Shown here: in pieces, positions 1 to 10,910 of the stretch
Layout of the letters: every line of letters begins with the position of its first letter
Position numbering within the stretch: position 1 is the stretch's first letter
Source: Phytophthora quininea
Taxonomy: Eukaryota > Oomycota > Peronosporomycetes > Peronosporales > Peronosporaceae
Assembly (NCBI GenBank): GCA_011947345.1
Contig: JAAVTG010000579.1
Coordinates: 496,001 to 560,000, forward strand
DNA: 64,000 bases
Direction of reading: 5' to 3'
Made by a program: the position numbers and the translations under genes
The notes under the pieces: generated by a model
What the model was told of the DNA's origin: nothing
Database searches by the model: none
The model's input: only the letters and a program-made list of their open reading frames with translations

Positions 1-33
1 AGAATCTCACCAGGAGGCGCCCAAGCAGCAAAA

Positions 34-1983
34 ATGGTCAAGATGAAGCAGTTCTCGCACGAGGTGGAAGGCTACGCGTGGCGCTGTCCGGATGAGCGAC
101 ATCCCCACTCACTTCACTCCAGACATGACGCTGTACAGGAACCTTACTGAGTATCGCCGCAAAGTCGACCCCAACGGCACCAACAAACTGTTCGGGTGGC
201 GTCGAAAAGACCCCGTCACGGGCAAGCCAGGTGCCTACGACTGGGTGACTCTCAATGACTTCTTGCCGGTGGTCGAGGCCTGTGCCTCGGGCATGAGTCA
301 CGCCCTCGAACTGCGACGCAACGCTGTCGTGGGCGTGTTCGCCAAGAACTGCTATCAGTGGTCCATCGTCGAGCACTGCGCCAGTCGCATGACGTACACG
401 CTCGTGCCGCTCTACGACACGCTGGGACCCTCCGCCATCCCCTTCATCTTGAACCACACGGAGATCAGTGTGGTCTTCTGCGACAGGGAGCAGCTTAAGA
501 CCCTCCTGGAGTGTGTTGACCAATGTCGAACCGTCAAGACCGTCGTCCAGTTTGAAGACGACGTCGACGACCAGGAGAATCGCGTGGCGGACCAACACAA
601 GGTCGCGCTCTTGACACTGAACCAATTGATCGAGGATGGTAAGAAGAACGTCGTGCCGGCGGACCCGCCGCTTCAGAGCGACCTGGCCACGATCTGCTAC
701 ACGTCTGGGACGACTGGTGACCCCAAAGGTGCGATGCTGACGCACGGCAACATGATGGCCGCCGCAGCTTGTGCCTTCGACTTCACCAAGGTTCTCCCCA
801 CGGACTCACATCTGTCGTACTTGCCATTGGCGCACTGTTTCGAACGGGTGATCCAAACCACGTGCATCTACAACGGCGCTGCTGTCGGGTACTACTCGGG
901 AGATGTCAAGCTGCTCATGGACGACTTGGCTGAGCCCAAGCCGACGATTTTCCCGTCAGTGCCGAGACTACTCACCCGAATCTACGACAAGATCTCGCAA
1001 GGCGTGGAGGCTGCGGGGGACTCAAGAAGATGCTCTTCGACATGGCGTACGCCTCCAAGAAGTCGTACTTGCCCGACATGGACGTCAAGCACGCCTTCTG
1101 GGACTTTCTGGTGTTTAGTAAGGCCCAACAGGCCTTAGGAGGCAATGTGCGGCGAATGTTGAGCGGTTCTGCGCCGCTGGCGACCGATGTCAAGGAGTTC
1201 CTGCACATCGTCTTCAGCTCCGTCGTGCTGGAAGGCTACGGGTTGACGGAGACTGGAGCTGTGATCGCCTGCTCCACGGACGAAATCCCGCCGGGAGACC
1301 ACATCGGCATTCCTCTGGGAATGTGCAAATTTGTCTGGAAGACGTGTCGAAGATGAGCTACTCGAGTCGCGATACGCCCTGTCCGCGTGGAGAGATCCTC
1401 ATGAAGGGGACCAGCTCTTCGTCGGTTACTACAAGCAACCGGAACTCACGAAAGAGACGATCGACGAGGACGGTTGGCTTCACACCGGCGACATCGGTGC
1501 GTGGAATCCCAACGGCACACTGCGCATTGTGGACCGCAAGAAGAACATTTTCAAGCTGTCCCAGGGCGAGTATGTGGCGCCCGAGAAGATCGAGGGGTCT
1601 TCATCAAGAGTCCTCTCATCGCGCAGTGTTTCGTGCACGGGGATTCGTTCAAAAACTACCTGGTGGGGATCGTTGTGCCGGATCCGGACAATGTGGCCAA
1701 GTGGGCCAAGGTTAAAGGCCTCTCCAGCGATGAAGCGTCGTTGGAAGCTCTTTGTGCGGCCGATTCGAAGGCTGGGGCGGATTTGAAGGTCGACATCACC
1801 AAAGAGATGGACAAGTACGCCAAGGAGTTTAAGTTGTTCGGCTTTGAGTGCGTCAAGAAGTTCCATCTGCACGCGGAGCAATTCACACCTGATAACGAAC
1901 TTGCCACGCCCACGTTCAAACTCAAGAGGCCTCTCATCGTCAAGCGCTTTAAAGCTGAGCTTGAGGGGATGTACGTCGAGTAA
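34..1983 (+). CDS. Long-chain acyl-CoA synthetase, copy 1 (frameshifted)
   Basis: Activates long-chain fatty acids to acyl-CoA through an acyl-adenylate, feeding lipid synthesis and beta-oxidation. The AMP-binding P-loop [11 protein letters not shown] lies near 700-730. The fatty-acyl-CoA synthetase signature (DGWLHTGD...[14 protein letters not shown]) lies near 1470-1580. The gene has no intron that I can see, but reading must change frame near 70, 1017, 1319, 1408 and 1598. The last four sit in G runs that are one base short relative to the protein reading, so I take them as sequence errors. The start at 34 (MVKMKQF) is likely but needs a shift near 70; the frame from 74 onward (TRGAVRM) aligns with the copy at 18628. 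Length, about 640 residues, is normal for the family. It lies head-to-tail with the membrane protein gene starting at 2154. Confidence 0.85.
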
Positions 1984-2153
1984 GCGGTTGAATAGTTGTA
2001 AACGAATGCCGCGTTCTCGACGAGAGATCAATGGTACGAGAGCGAACATGAGGTTTCTCTCCCAAAGCAAAAATGTAGTGGACTCCCAAGCTGCAACGAA
2101 GTTTCTTCCGCCCTGCTGGCCGCTCGCCAGATGTTGATTGTAAATTCTTATCG

Positions 2154-5100
2154 ATGCCTCCGGGTCCGCACAACAGCATGGACCCGCCGGTGGGGACTCC
2201 GTCGGCGATGGAAGGCTCGGCATGCAGGAGTTCCCAGTACATGGCGATGGATTCCCCGACCGTACCGACCGCCAGGTCCATGCAGCTTCGCCTCCGCAAA
2301 CATTTATCACCCTCGGCACTGTCGTCTTCCATCGCGAATGAGGAAGTTCGCGGGCGGAAGACCATTGCCAGGGTCAAGAAAGCTCGTCGGGGACCAGAAG
2401 TTCGAAGTAAGCACAAAAAGCATTCCACTTGTCCACAAGACGACTGCTAACCAACTCGGTCTGGCAGCTTTTCGACGACATTTCGGAAGAGCAGTTCGAG
2501 CTGCTGTGGGGGTTCTGCTTGCAGGAGTCATCCAGACGGGGTCGTCAACATCGAAAGATGGATCGACGTTCCTCCCGTCCTTCTACTATTTGGGAGGGCT
2601 GGCCTACGCTGCCATCATGGTGATCTACGCTTCAGCTCCGACGGTGGGCGGCGTGGTGGAGCAGATCTGGCAGATCGACTTGGGTGTCGGTATTGCTCTG
2701 CTCTACAACTTTGGCGTGTTTTCATGGAAGCCGATCACGCAGGGGGACCTCGTCTCGGTGCCATTAAATCTGAACGACTCGCCTTACTACGTCAGTCTGC
2801 ACGACTGGGGCATGGTCTCACCCTTCATGTTCGCGTTCACCTTTGGGATATTCGTTCTACCGGTGGTGCGTACAAGTCGAAATGGAAATTGTTGGATCTG
2901 TAGCTTAATAACTTGATCGTTGACAGCATCACAACGTGAAGAAGTTCGCGGTGATGGCCAACGCTTTCTTCAGTACGTGAACAGCCTCCTTGGCTCTCGG
3001 CTCTTGCACAACGTTTAACGCTTCACTTGTGGCGATTTGCTTAGTGCTGAATTTCATCGATCCCATGAGTCCAAAGGCCGGTGAAACCGGGCTGAAGGAC
3101 CTGAGCAGCAGCGACTACTCTATGGAGGGGCTCATGCTGAATCTGGCGGTCTACAGCGCCATTGGCGTTGTCGGCACGCTTATCACGTTGATCACGGTCT
3201 TGCTACCCACTCCGCTCTTGTAAGTGTTCGTCGATTGATCTTTAACTTCGTTCTACTAACTTGTTCGTGGTCGACAGCGCCACCAAGAAACTACTGCGCC
3301 GCATGGCACAAGCGCCGATCGACATCCGCAACATCCTCAACCTCATCGTGGACTCGTACTGCTTCCGCGCCAAGGACATCAAGAAAATGGATTTCTTCCG
3401 ACTGCGATTGGATCGACTGCTCGTTGTTGCTCAGAAGCGAGCCGACGAGATGGAGGATTTACTCGACGATTGCTGGTGGGAAAGCATGGTGGGCGTCACT
3501 CTTTGCATGCGGTTCAACAGGAACGTCGCCACGCATTTTGTCAAGCTGTATTGCCAACTGCTGAAGGATCTGCGGGCGATGAAGTTCGCCATCGAGACGG
3601 AGAACGGCCACTGGACGCACGTGGTGTTGATGAAGAGGATGCAGCAAAGTATCTACTTGATGCAGCGAGATGCGAACGAGTTACTGCAGGAGATCGCAGA
3701 CAACGCTCTCGAAGCTTCGACCACGATGAACTCACCCAAGTTCGCGCATTTGGAATGCACTATGAACCGCTTTATGAAGAAATACTCCAAGCTCTACGGC
3801 GCCATGCTCTCGGCAGAAGTCCACACGCCCGACGACGTGGGAAAGAACATGTCGCTCAACGTTTTCGTCTACTCATTCCACGCCTTCGTTCACACGCTCT
3901 TCAAGTACGAGGACCGATTCAAACACAAGCACTTCTCCTGTTGCTACCGCCTCAAGCGATTTTTCAACATGGTCTGGCGCAGCGTGTACGAAGGCACCGT
4001 GTACATGTGGAAGATGGTCATGTTCGCGGTCCGCACGACGCTGGCGGTGCTGCTGACTTACTGCGCGTCGACCTTTATCTTCGCCTTCAGTGCCACAGGA
4101 CCGACTGCTATCGCCATGGTGGCGCAATTCCACGTCGGTGGTACGTTCGGGAACATGAAGAACCGCATGGGCGGACTCGTGGCGGGCACCGTCGTGCCGT
4201 CCATCTTGCACTTCTTCACGTGCAAGATTGCCGACGTTGTGTTTTACAACGCAGTCAACAACTCGGTGCTGTTCGTGTGGATTGTTGGGTCCATGTATGT
4301 GTGTTTCAGTTCAAAGCATTTACGGATGGCTGGGATGGTCTCGGCCTACATGTCGGCGTCGGTGTTGCTCGACCACAGTTGTCGCGCCGAAAGTAAGGCT
4401 ATTTCGTACTCGAGTTTGACAGAGAACTCGGTGGCGATTATGATTTTAATGCTCGTCGAGGCGTGCGTTCAGCCGCAGAGTGCCCGTGGGCTACTGCGGT
4501 CCAACATCCAGCAAGTGCTCGGCGCTTACGGCAAGATGTTCAACCGGATATTCGTGCATCACGTTGTCAGCACCACGGGCACGCCGCCCAAGATCGGAGA
4601 CCTCCCTACCGTGAATGAATCGGATACTGCATCGACCTCTACTGTTCCAGGCCTCACTCCACTAAGTGAAGACGAGAAGAAGGATATGAGTAAAGAGCTG
4701 TTGATGAGAATCCCTGCCTTTTGAAGCAGCAGAAGAATTTGGTGTATGACGCCACCGCCGAACCGAGTTTGTGGAAGTCCAAGTTTTCTCACGACCAGTA
4801 CATGAAGGTCCTGAGTGTGTGCTGGACGCTTCTCGATCGCTTGCGACTGCTCTCGGATCTGGTAGAATGGCGTGAGAGAGTTCACAATGACGGCCTGCAC
4901 GAAGGTATTCGTCTACAGCGCAGAGACGCTGGCAGACTCAATGACGAATGTGTCGCTGCTTTCAAGGAGCAAAAGTTGGAGGAAGCTCAGCACCCAGCTA
5001 CGGTGTATATGACTGCTATAGCCCCAGACACGTTTGATTTACCCCCAAACTTCCCAACCGAACCTCCGTTCCCACCGCTACACCCTGACGAGCCTCCAGT

Positions 5101-5989
5101 CGTAGCGAAACACAAGTGGGATCGAAGTCAAAACGCTTTCGAGGCCGTCATCGACGAGTCCTTCGACACTCTCGCGACACTTTTCAGCAAGGACTTCACG
5201 TATCGAAGCGCCGATGAATACGCCATCTTTTTGCAAATGAAGGAAGCGTTTAGGATTGCAGACAAAGACCACAGCGGGACGGTGGACCGATCGGAGCTCG
5301 GGGTCCTGTTAGAGAAATTGATGCCGTACGCTGGAGGCCAAGGCAACGTCCGAATGGAGAACTATGTGGATGAGTTCATGAAACTCGTGGATAAGAACAA
5401 GGACGGACTCATTTCGTTTGCCGAGTTCGTGCAAGCGCTGAACGACGGCTTTCGTCTGGAGCTTGAAATTTATGAAGGCGAGGCGGAGTTCGTTCCGTGC
5501 TGTTCGGATGACAAAGCCAAAATGCCGCCAAAGCGAGAGCCTCCCGGTTCAATGGACATCTCGGACGATAGTTCGATCGACATGCTTGATGGTAGCAACT
5601 CAGCCAGCGATCGGCCCGCAAAGATTTCGTCCTGGACGTTCCCTCCGACCACAATCTTCTTTACGCCTCCGTCATCAGCAGAGCTTGGGCGCAGCGATGA
5701 CTTCAGTCCTCCAACGTCTGATAGCAACATCAGTAGCCGTCGACGCCATTTCTGGGGCGAAGACCGCACGAACAGCAATGGCGTCGTGCTCTTGAACGTG
5801 GAGTCTTTCTCCCTCAACGAAGCTGCAGCAACGCTCAAGCAGAGCTATGGCGAACTCTTGCTACGATCTCTGGATGACGACTCCCAATACATCACGATGG
5901 AGGACTTTATCGTCATGAGCTGCTTCATCAGTGCTTGCGAAGACATTGCTGCAAACTTGACGAAGCTCAACACACTCGCGGCTTCGTAG
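2154..5989 (+). CDS. FUSC/ArAE-like membrane protein with EF-hand pair, copy 1
   Basis: Predicted multi-pass membrane protein with two hydrophobic bundles (about 2480-3220 and 4010-4400) around a soluble middle. This layout resembles the fusaric-acid-resistance/aromatic-acid-exporter superfamily, which also includes plant ALMT channels. The C-terminal part carries two canonical EF-hand loops, DKDHSGTVDRSE (near 5265) and DKNKDGLISFAE (near 5392), so transport is probably calcium-controlled. Five exons can be read, with introns at 2407-2467, 2866-2926, 2973-3044 and 3220-3277; the first contains a CTAAC branch site. A frame change at about 4717 sits in a TTTT run that should be five Ts. The same frame then runs to 5989. 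A full paralogue lies at 12620-16509 on the other strand. Substrate unknown; the family call is by architecture rather than a diagnostic motif. Confidence 0.75.
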
Positions 5990-6250
5990 AGATGAAATAC
6001 TCATAAACGTGCCTCGTCTCGTTTTTCGTCTACACTTCTTCTGACTCGTCAACCTAGCAGTGACCGCAAGCTCACTTGTCCTCCGTAATCGAGTTGATAG
6101 GACGTTCAAGGGAAAGCGGGTAGGACGCTCGAGATGGTGGTGAATTCGCGTGATCGAGCTGATTGGAAGGAGACAGCAGCGACCAATTCAACGTTGGAAG
6201 CTCAACGAGCACAATTGCGATCGATAATAAGCCAACTTATTCCATGTCTT

Positions 6251-7601
6251 TTACTGCGTCTTCTTGCGCTTCCAGGCCAGCGCCGATGCATCTCCGAGCG
6301 GTCGAGGGCTGTGCAGCCTGCGACCAGTGAAGAAAATCCCCGCGACGAAGAAGATGCCACCGATCGCCAGGAAGAAACCTCCCAGGATGTAGTTCTGGCT
6401 GCCAAACCACCCCACCTCTTCCAACACCAGCGCCTTTGTGCCGCTAAATGACCGCACGAAGAAATTCGACTGCACGGCGAATGTGAGGGTGGTGTTCGCA
6501 GGCAGGTCGCGCTCGATGCGACCGTAAGGCTTCCGGAACGGATGCATCGCAGCCACCTCGACCCACACGCGCCAGAACTCGTTCTCCACACCAGTGCCCA
6601 CGCCAAAATTCGCATCCAGCGCGTCGTGCACCCACGCCGTGCTGTTGGTGTAGTCGTCCGTGATATACGGCGCCGTCGGTCCGTCCGGCGGCGGGATGAT
6701 GCGGCTCATGTTCGGGTTGAGCCACACAGGCAAGTACTCGTCCGTCGTCAAATTCCAGGTCGGGTTCTTGTTGTTGTGTGCGGCATAAGTCCTGCCGATT
6801 CCTTTCGACACAAAGTCTGTGCGTGACAGCGTCTCGCCTGTCGGTAGCGCGCCTTCGTGCAGCCAAAGATGTCGTTGAACATGGTGTTTGCCACGATACC
6901 GCACGGAAAGTAGTCGCGCTCCATGGCGTCGTCGCGGGGTTCGCAGTCGCCGACCGTGCACAATTCCGACACGGTCGTCTTCATCGGCGGACACTCGAGC
7001 ATCGACCATCCCGCATTGGGTCGCCATTCGTCTGTGAACTGCGCACGGATCATGGACGACACGAAGCGGCGGTGGTTCTGGTAGTACTTGTCCAGCTCGT
7101 AGAACACTCGTACGGGGCTACGAATGTCGTTCGGGAGCTTCAGCGAGACGTAGCACGTGTGGTTGGCGTTGAACGAGTTGGCGTCTTCGGGCGAGTCAAG
7201 CGGCAGTTGTCCGGCTGCGAGATCGAGCCGTCAGTCTGCACTCCGTCGCCACCGTCGTACACCACTCGGAGCACTGTCAGGGTGCTCGACGTGTAGACGA
7301 TAGCGACCCCCAGAGCGATGCACAAAGCAGCAACCGAGAAGCAAATGCCGATGGACCAGCCCAAGGTGAGCACCGGCTCCCACATGTGCATCTGCTGCTG
7401 CAACATCCTCGACCCGTCCGGTCGATTAGTGTTGGCGTTGGTGTTGGCCGTCGGCTTGGGCGGTTTGATCTTCTTGGCACTGCTGGCACGTCGTCTTGAA
7501 GCAGAATTCGTTCGCGGCAATTGGGAGCCCGCGGGCAGCGGCGTGACCAGCGCCTGCACGTCCACATCGCTGGGTCGAACGAGAGGCTTGGCAGCCGTCA
7601 T
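6251..7601 (-). CDS. CDC50/LEM3 family, P4-ATPase flippase beta subunit
   Basis: Non-catalytic partner needed for ER exit and activity of P4-ATPase phospholipid flippases. Two transmembrane segments bracket a large luminal domain: one near the N terminus (GICFSVAALCIALGVAIV, about 7290-7350) and one at the C terminus (about 6310-6380). Family hallmarks include FYELDKYYQNHRRFV, NTMFNDIF, several NxT/NxS glycosylation sites, and the conserved FRKPYGRIERDLPANTT stretch. Start chosen at 7601 (MTAAKPL) because upstream codons lack family similarity and the longer reading has no ATG of its own. Frame changes near 7208 and 6867 match one-base losses in short runs. No intron seen. Length about 450 residues, slightly long because of a basic Ser/Pro-rich cytosolic tail. 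Confidence 0.85.
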
Positions 7602-7805
7602 GACGAGAGATCGCAGCAAGCTCCGGACCCAACGCGTCGTGGCAAACAAACGTCCTTCCACAACTGACACTGTCTCCCCGGCAAGAATCCGTTGCAAAAC
7701 ACCCGAACGATCGGCACCAGGGCCGCGTACAATAAAGAAAAAGGTATATTGTGGCACTGACAAGCAGAACGCTTTAGCCTTCGAAGCAATTTCTGTCCTG
7801 CACTT

Positions 7806-8420
7806 TTACTGCTGCTCCTGCTCCTGCTCCTCGTCTTCCTCCACCGTGAACTTGCCGCGCTTGTTCATGTAGTCGTGGAAGGCCATGGAGCTCAAAAGCA
7901 GCACGACCACTGAGGCCTGGCCGTAGATACGCGTGTGCATGATCTGCTGCGACGTCGAGATGCCCTTGTTCAGGTGCTGGTAGCCGTAAATGCCTCCGAC
8001 AATGGGCACGCCAGCCGTGACCAGGCAGCGGTACGGGTGGTCGTACAGAAAGTTGGCGGCCTTCTGCCACGTCTTGAGGTGCGAGACCTGCTTCTTCTCC
8101 TCGACGTACGTGCCGTCTATCGTAGCCATGTAGAGCTCCGGGTTACGGGCGCCGTGCATGAGGCGGTTCTCGGCCGAGATGGTGAAGGCTCCCAGGAAGG
8201 GCGACACCACCAGCGCGGTCTTGCCGCTCACGTTGAGGCGGTTGCGGAAGGCTGGCCAGTACTTGTTGGCAGACAGCACGGCTCCAGCGGCGAGGACTGC
8301 GGCCACGGCGCCAGCCTTCATGCCCGACTTGTAGGCGTGCCAGGTGATGGCATCACGCGCCTCGTTGGGGTTCTCCGACTTCCATGACGAGTGTTCGTGG
8401 TTGTCTGCGACGGCGCTCAT
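7806..8420 (-). CDS. Rcf2/HIG1-like mitochondrial inner-membrane protein, copy a
   Basis: About 204 residues. The N-terminal half has HAYKSGMKAGAV followed by ANKYWPAFRNRL and a stretch ending TISAENRL, matching the N-terminal hairpin of fungal Rcf2. The C-terminal half (QQIMHTRIYGQASVVVLLL) resembles the HIG1 domain. Rcf2 proteins associate with cytochrome bc1-cytochrome oxidase supercomplexes in the mitochondrial inner membrane. The tail is Glu/Gln-rich (EEDEEQEQEQQ). ATG at 8420 chosen by alignment with its neighbour; in-frame codons extend to 8588 without a conserved start. It is a tandem duplicate of the gene at 8637-9245. Intronless. Confidence 0.75.
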   Translation of the reverse strand: MSAVADNHEHSSWKSENPNEARDAITWHAYKSGMKAGAVAAVLAAGAVLSANKYWPAFRNRLNVSGKTALVVSPFLGAFTISAENRLMHGARNPELYMATIDGTYVEEKKQVSHLKTWQKAANFLYDHPYRCLVTAGVPIVGGIYGYQHLNKGISTSQQIMHTRIYGQASVVVLLLSSMAFHDYMNKRGKFTVEEDEEQEQEQQ

Positions 8421-8636
8421 GGTCAATCGACTGTGTGGACGTGTACTCGACGAGGAGATTTGGATAATGGAGTCTCCGGCCACGTACGTGTGGTTCAGAA
8501 TTGGGGACGACAGCGCTACCGAGACAACTGGGCCTGCGTTTCTCTTGCGACGCGGAGCGACAAAATGTGCATATAGCACGTTTAACATGAAAATCGTTGC
8601 CTTTGCGATTTGTCGGGAGTTTGGTTTACCTGTGTT

Positions 8637-9245
8637 CTAATGCTGCTCTTGCTCCTCTTGGTCTTCTTCCGCCACGAACCTGCCGCGTTTCGACATGTAG
8701 TCGTGGAATGCCATGGAGCTCAGTAGCAATACGACTACCGAGGCCTGGCCGTAGATGCGGGTGTGCATGATCTGCTGCGACGCTGAGATGCCCTTGTTCA
8801 GGTGCTGGTAGCTGTAGATGGCGCCGACCAACGGGACGCCAGCGGTGGCCAAGCAGCGATACGGGTGGTCGTACCAAAAGTTGGCGGCCTTCTGCCACGT
8901 CTTGAGGTGCGAGACCTTTTCCTCCTGCGGGACGTACGTGCCATTCATGCTCGCGAGGTACTGCTCCGGGTGGTGCGCACCATGGATCAAACGGTTCTCG
9001 GCTGAGACGGTGAAGGACGCCAGCGACGCCATCACCACGATGGCGGTCTTGCCACTCACACTGAGGCGGTTACGGAAGCCAGGCCAGTACTTGTTGGCCG
9101 TCAACACTGCGGTGGCCATGCCAACTGCCACCGTCGCGCCGGTCTTGATGCCGGACATGTACGCGTGGTGCGAGATGGCGTCGCGGACTTTGTCGGGGTT
9201 GGCCGACTCCCATGACGGGCTCTGGCTGTCGGCGATGGCGCTCAT
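8637..9245 (-). CDS. Rcf2/HIG1-like mitochondrial inner-membrane protein, copy b
   Basis: About 202 residues, head-to-tail with copy a and clearly its duplicate (shared HLKTWQKAANF, YDHPYRCL, QHLNKGIS, IYGQASVVVLLLSSMAFHDY). The HIG1-like domain is nearly identical between the copies. The N-terminal 30 residues and the middle loop (NGTYVPQEEKV versus DGTYVEEKKQV) have diverged. The Glu/Gln tail is shorter. Start at 9245 (MSAIADSQ) aligns with MSAVADNH of copy a. Only 216 bp separate this stop from the copy-a ATG, so each copy probably has its own compact promoter. Confidence 0.75.
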   Translation of the reverse strand: MSAIADSQSPSWESANPDKVRDAISHHAYMSGIKTGATVAVGMATAVLTANKYWPGFRNRLSVSGKTAIVVMASLASFTVSAENRLIHGAHHPEQYLASMNGTYVPQEEKVSHLKTWQKAANFWYDHPYRCLATAGVPLVGAIYSYQHLNKGISASQQIMHTRIYGQASVVVLLLSSMAFHDYMSKRGRFVAEEDQEEQEQH

Positions 9246-10145
9246 TCTGCGGCAGTCGGGGAAGCTTGTACTCGACAAGGAGATTTCGGGAATGGCAACG
9301 ACCGAAAGTACGTGGCAAGTGCGGTTCGTCAACATCAACCTTTAGGTCGGACGACCCCCGAACCGCATTTCGACCTGCCTATTTAGACTAATCGACATCC
9401 TCGACAAAGCAGGAAGCGTCGCAAACGACTTTCGCACGCGAATCCAGGCAAAAGGCAACGGCACGGCACCGTGTCCAGGCATCGAGTCGAATTTCCGAGA
9501 GGAACAAAGATGTATTTTGCTGGAGACTATGCTCTTTTTGTCACCTTCCGTTAAGCTGGCAGCTCGCGCATAAGCGGTTGATGCCGTCTACCGACAGCGG
9601 TAACCGGCTTCAATACAAGTCCATATTTACAAGCTGGATCGAAGCTTATTAGTCATGATGGCATCAATACAAACACTTAGTCTAGCATGCATAACACGGC
9701 CAGGTTAGATACGTTTACGAACCGCGTACCCGCGAGTTACAGGTTTGAGACAGATAAAACTCGGGGCAATCTGATGATCCGCAAAGCTCTCTTTCGAGCC
9801 GTACACCTGCGGCGGGCCTGGTTGTCTTGGTTGCACTTGTTGGGTGGAGCGGACTACTTGCCCGGCAAAGTCTGCGTTGGCAGTGAAGCATACCCGTCCA
9901 GCACCATGGCACCATGGCGAAGTGTTTGAACGACCTCAAACGTCGTTGATACTTGGTATGACTCGAAAATGGCACTCCGAAATGGTCCGACGCGGCAGAA
10001 CTTTGCCTCCGCTGCGGTGCCGCATCAGCTCGACGGCTATGCGCTTGGCATTTTGGTGGTTTACGTGCCTTTCTACGGACGGCCTCCTCTTAGCATGCAT
10101 TCAAACGGCTTCTTCACATGCAAATGACTCCACTTCTGCAGAGAT
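9246..10145. other. Intergenic, nothing recognised
   Basis: About 900 bp between the Rcf2-like pair and the first zinc-repeat gene. Short ORFs here have no recognisable domain and no codon pattern that convinces me. No tRNA-like B box or long repeat seen. Confidence 0.5.
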
Positions 10146-10691
10146 CTACGCTTTCGTCTTCTTGGCCTTCTTCTTGCGGTCCCCGCCAGCCACGCGCGGG
10201 TTCTTGCATCCCGTCACCTGGCACAGATGACTGTAGCACAGGTTTATCGCGTCGACTCCCTCCTTGCAGCCGAAGTACATGCACTCGTGGGCCTTGCCGC
10301 GGTGCAGTCGACACAGACCGTTGCGACGCGCCTTGGTGCTGCAGCCGTCCGCTCTGCAAGTGACGGACTTGTGTCGGAAGCAGAAACCACTGGTTTTGGC
10401 TCGACGACGGCAGTCCTTGACCGAGCAGTGCTTGTCACCGCTGTGTTTGCGGCACAGCCCGGTCCTCCGGACGACCAACTGGCACGGCGGACGCGAGCAG
10501 CGTCGGACTTGATCCTTGCTCGTTCGAAGGCGCTTCGAAGGTTTGATGGCATCGTCGGATTCTTCACTTGGCCGCTTCTTTCGTGACTGCATCGACATCT
10601 CCATACTGGGGGCGATCGGCATCGTGATTCCTTTGGTCGCCAGCAAAGCAGCCTCATCACCGAACACGAACGCATTCAACTTCGCCAGCAT
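10146..10691 (-). CDS. Zinc-repeat protein 1 (MPIA-motif class)
   Basis: About 181 residues. The C-terminal two thirds hold four full CxxxxC...CxxH repeats (for example CSVKDCRRRAKTSGFCFRH) and a final half repeat. Such repeats occur in oomycete proteins usually annotated as WRKY19-like zinc fingers, named after similar modules in plant WRKY19; no WRKY domain is present here. The N terminus has FVFGDEAALLATKGITMPIA, sharing the MPIA motif with three other genes in the window. A basic stretch (KKRPSEE...KPSKRLRTSK) and a Lys-rich C terminus suggest nuclear location. Start at 10691 (MLAKLNAF) is the first ATG in frame. Function unknown; nucleic-acid or protein binding is inferred. Confidence 0.7.
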   Translation of the reverse strand: MLAKLNAFVFGDEAALLATKGITMPIAPSMEMSMQSRKKRPSEESDDAIKPSKRLRTSKDQVRRCSRPPCQLVVRRTGLCRKHSGDKHCSVKDCRRRAKTSGFCFRHKSVTCRADGCSTKARRNGLCRLHRGKAHECMYFGCKEGVDAINLCYSHLCQVTGCKNPRVAGGDRKKKAKKTKA

Positions 10692-10868
10692 CTTCTTCCT
10701 GGGCAAAATCTCAAGCGCTGCAGAGGACTTCGTTACTGATCGATGTGGTCAAGATCTGTCCTCAACATGGATCCATTTCGATCACTACCCCCAAGGTATT
10801 AGCACGTCCTATACTTTCGTGGCTCACTGTATTTCTTGCTACCATTTATTCCGGATCACTTCTAACAT

Positions 10869-10895
10869 TCATTTCGGTCCAATTCTCAATTTTCT
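10869..10895 (+). promoter_or_regulatory. Oomycete-type core promoter for zinc-repeat gene 2
   Basis: TCATTTC (10869-10875) fits the oomycete initiator TCATTYY, and CAATTTTCT (10887-10895) fits the flanking promoter region CAWTTTNYY. They lie 16-42 nt upstream of the ATG at 10911, the usual spacing for short oomycete 5' leaders. Confidence 0.5.
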
Positions 10896-10910
10896 CTCGG
10901 TGTCGCAGAG

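Noticed and set aside
34..1983. Acyl-CoA synthetase copy 1 as a pseudogene
   Set aside because: Four of the five breaks are one-base losses in G runs, and all motifs remain; the same error type hits essential genes in the window.
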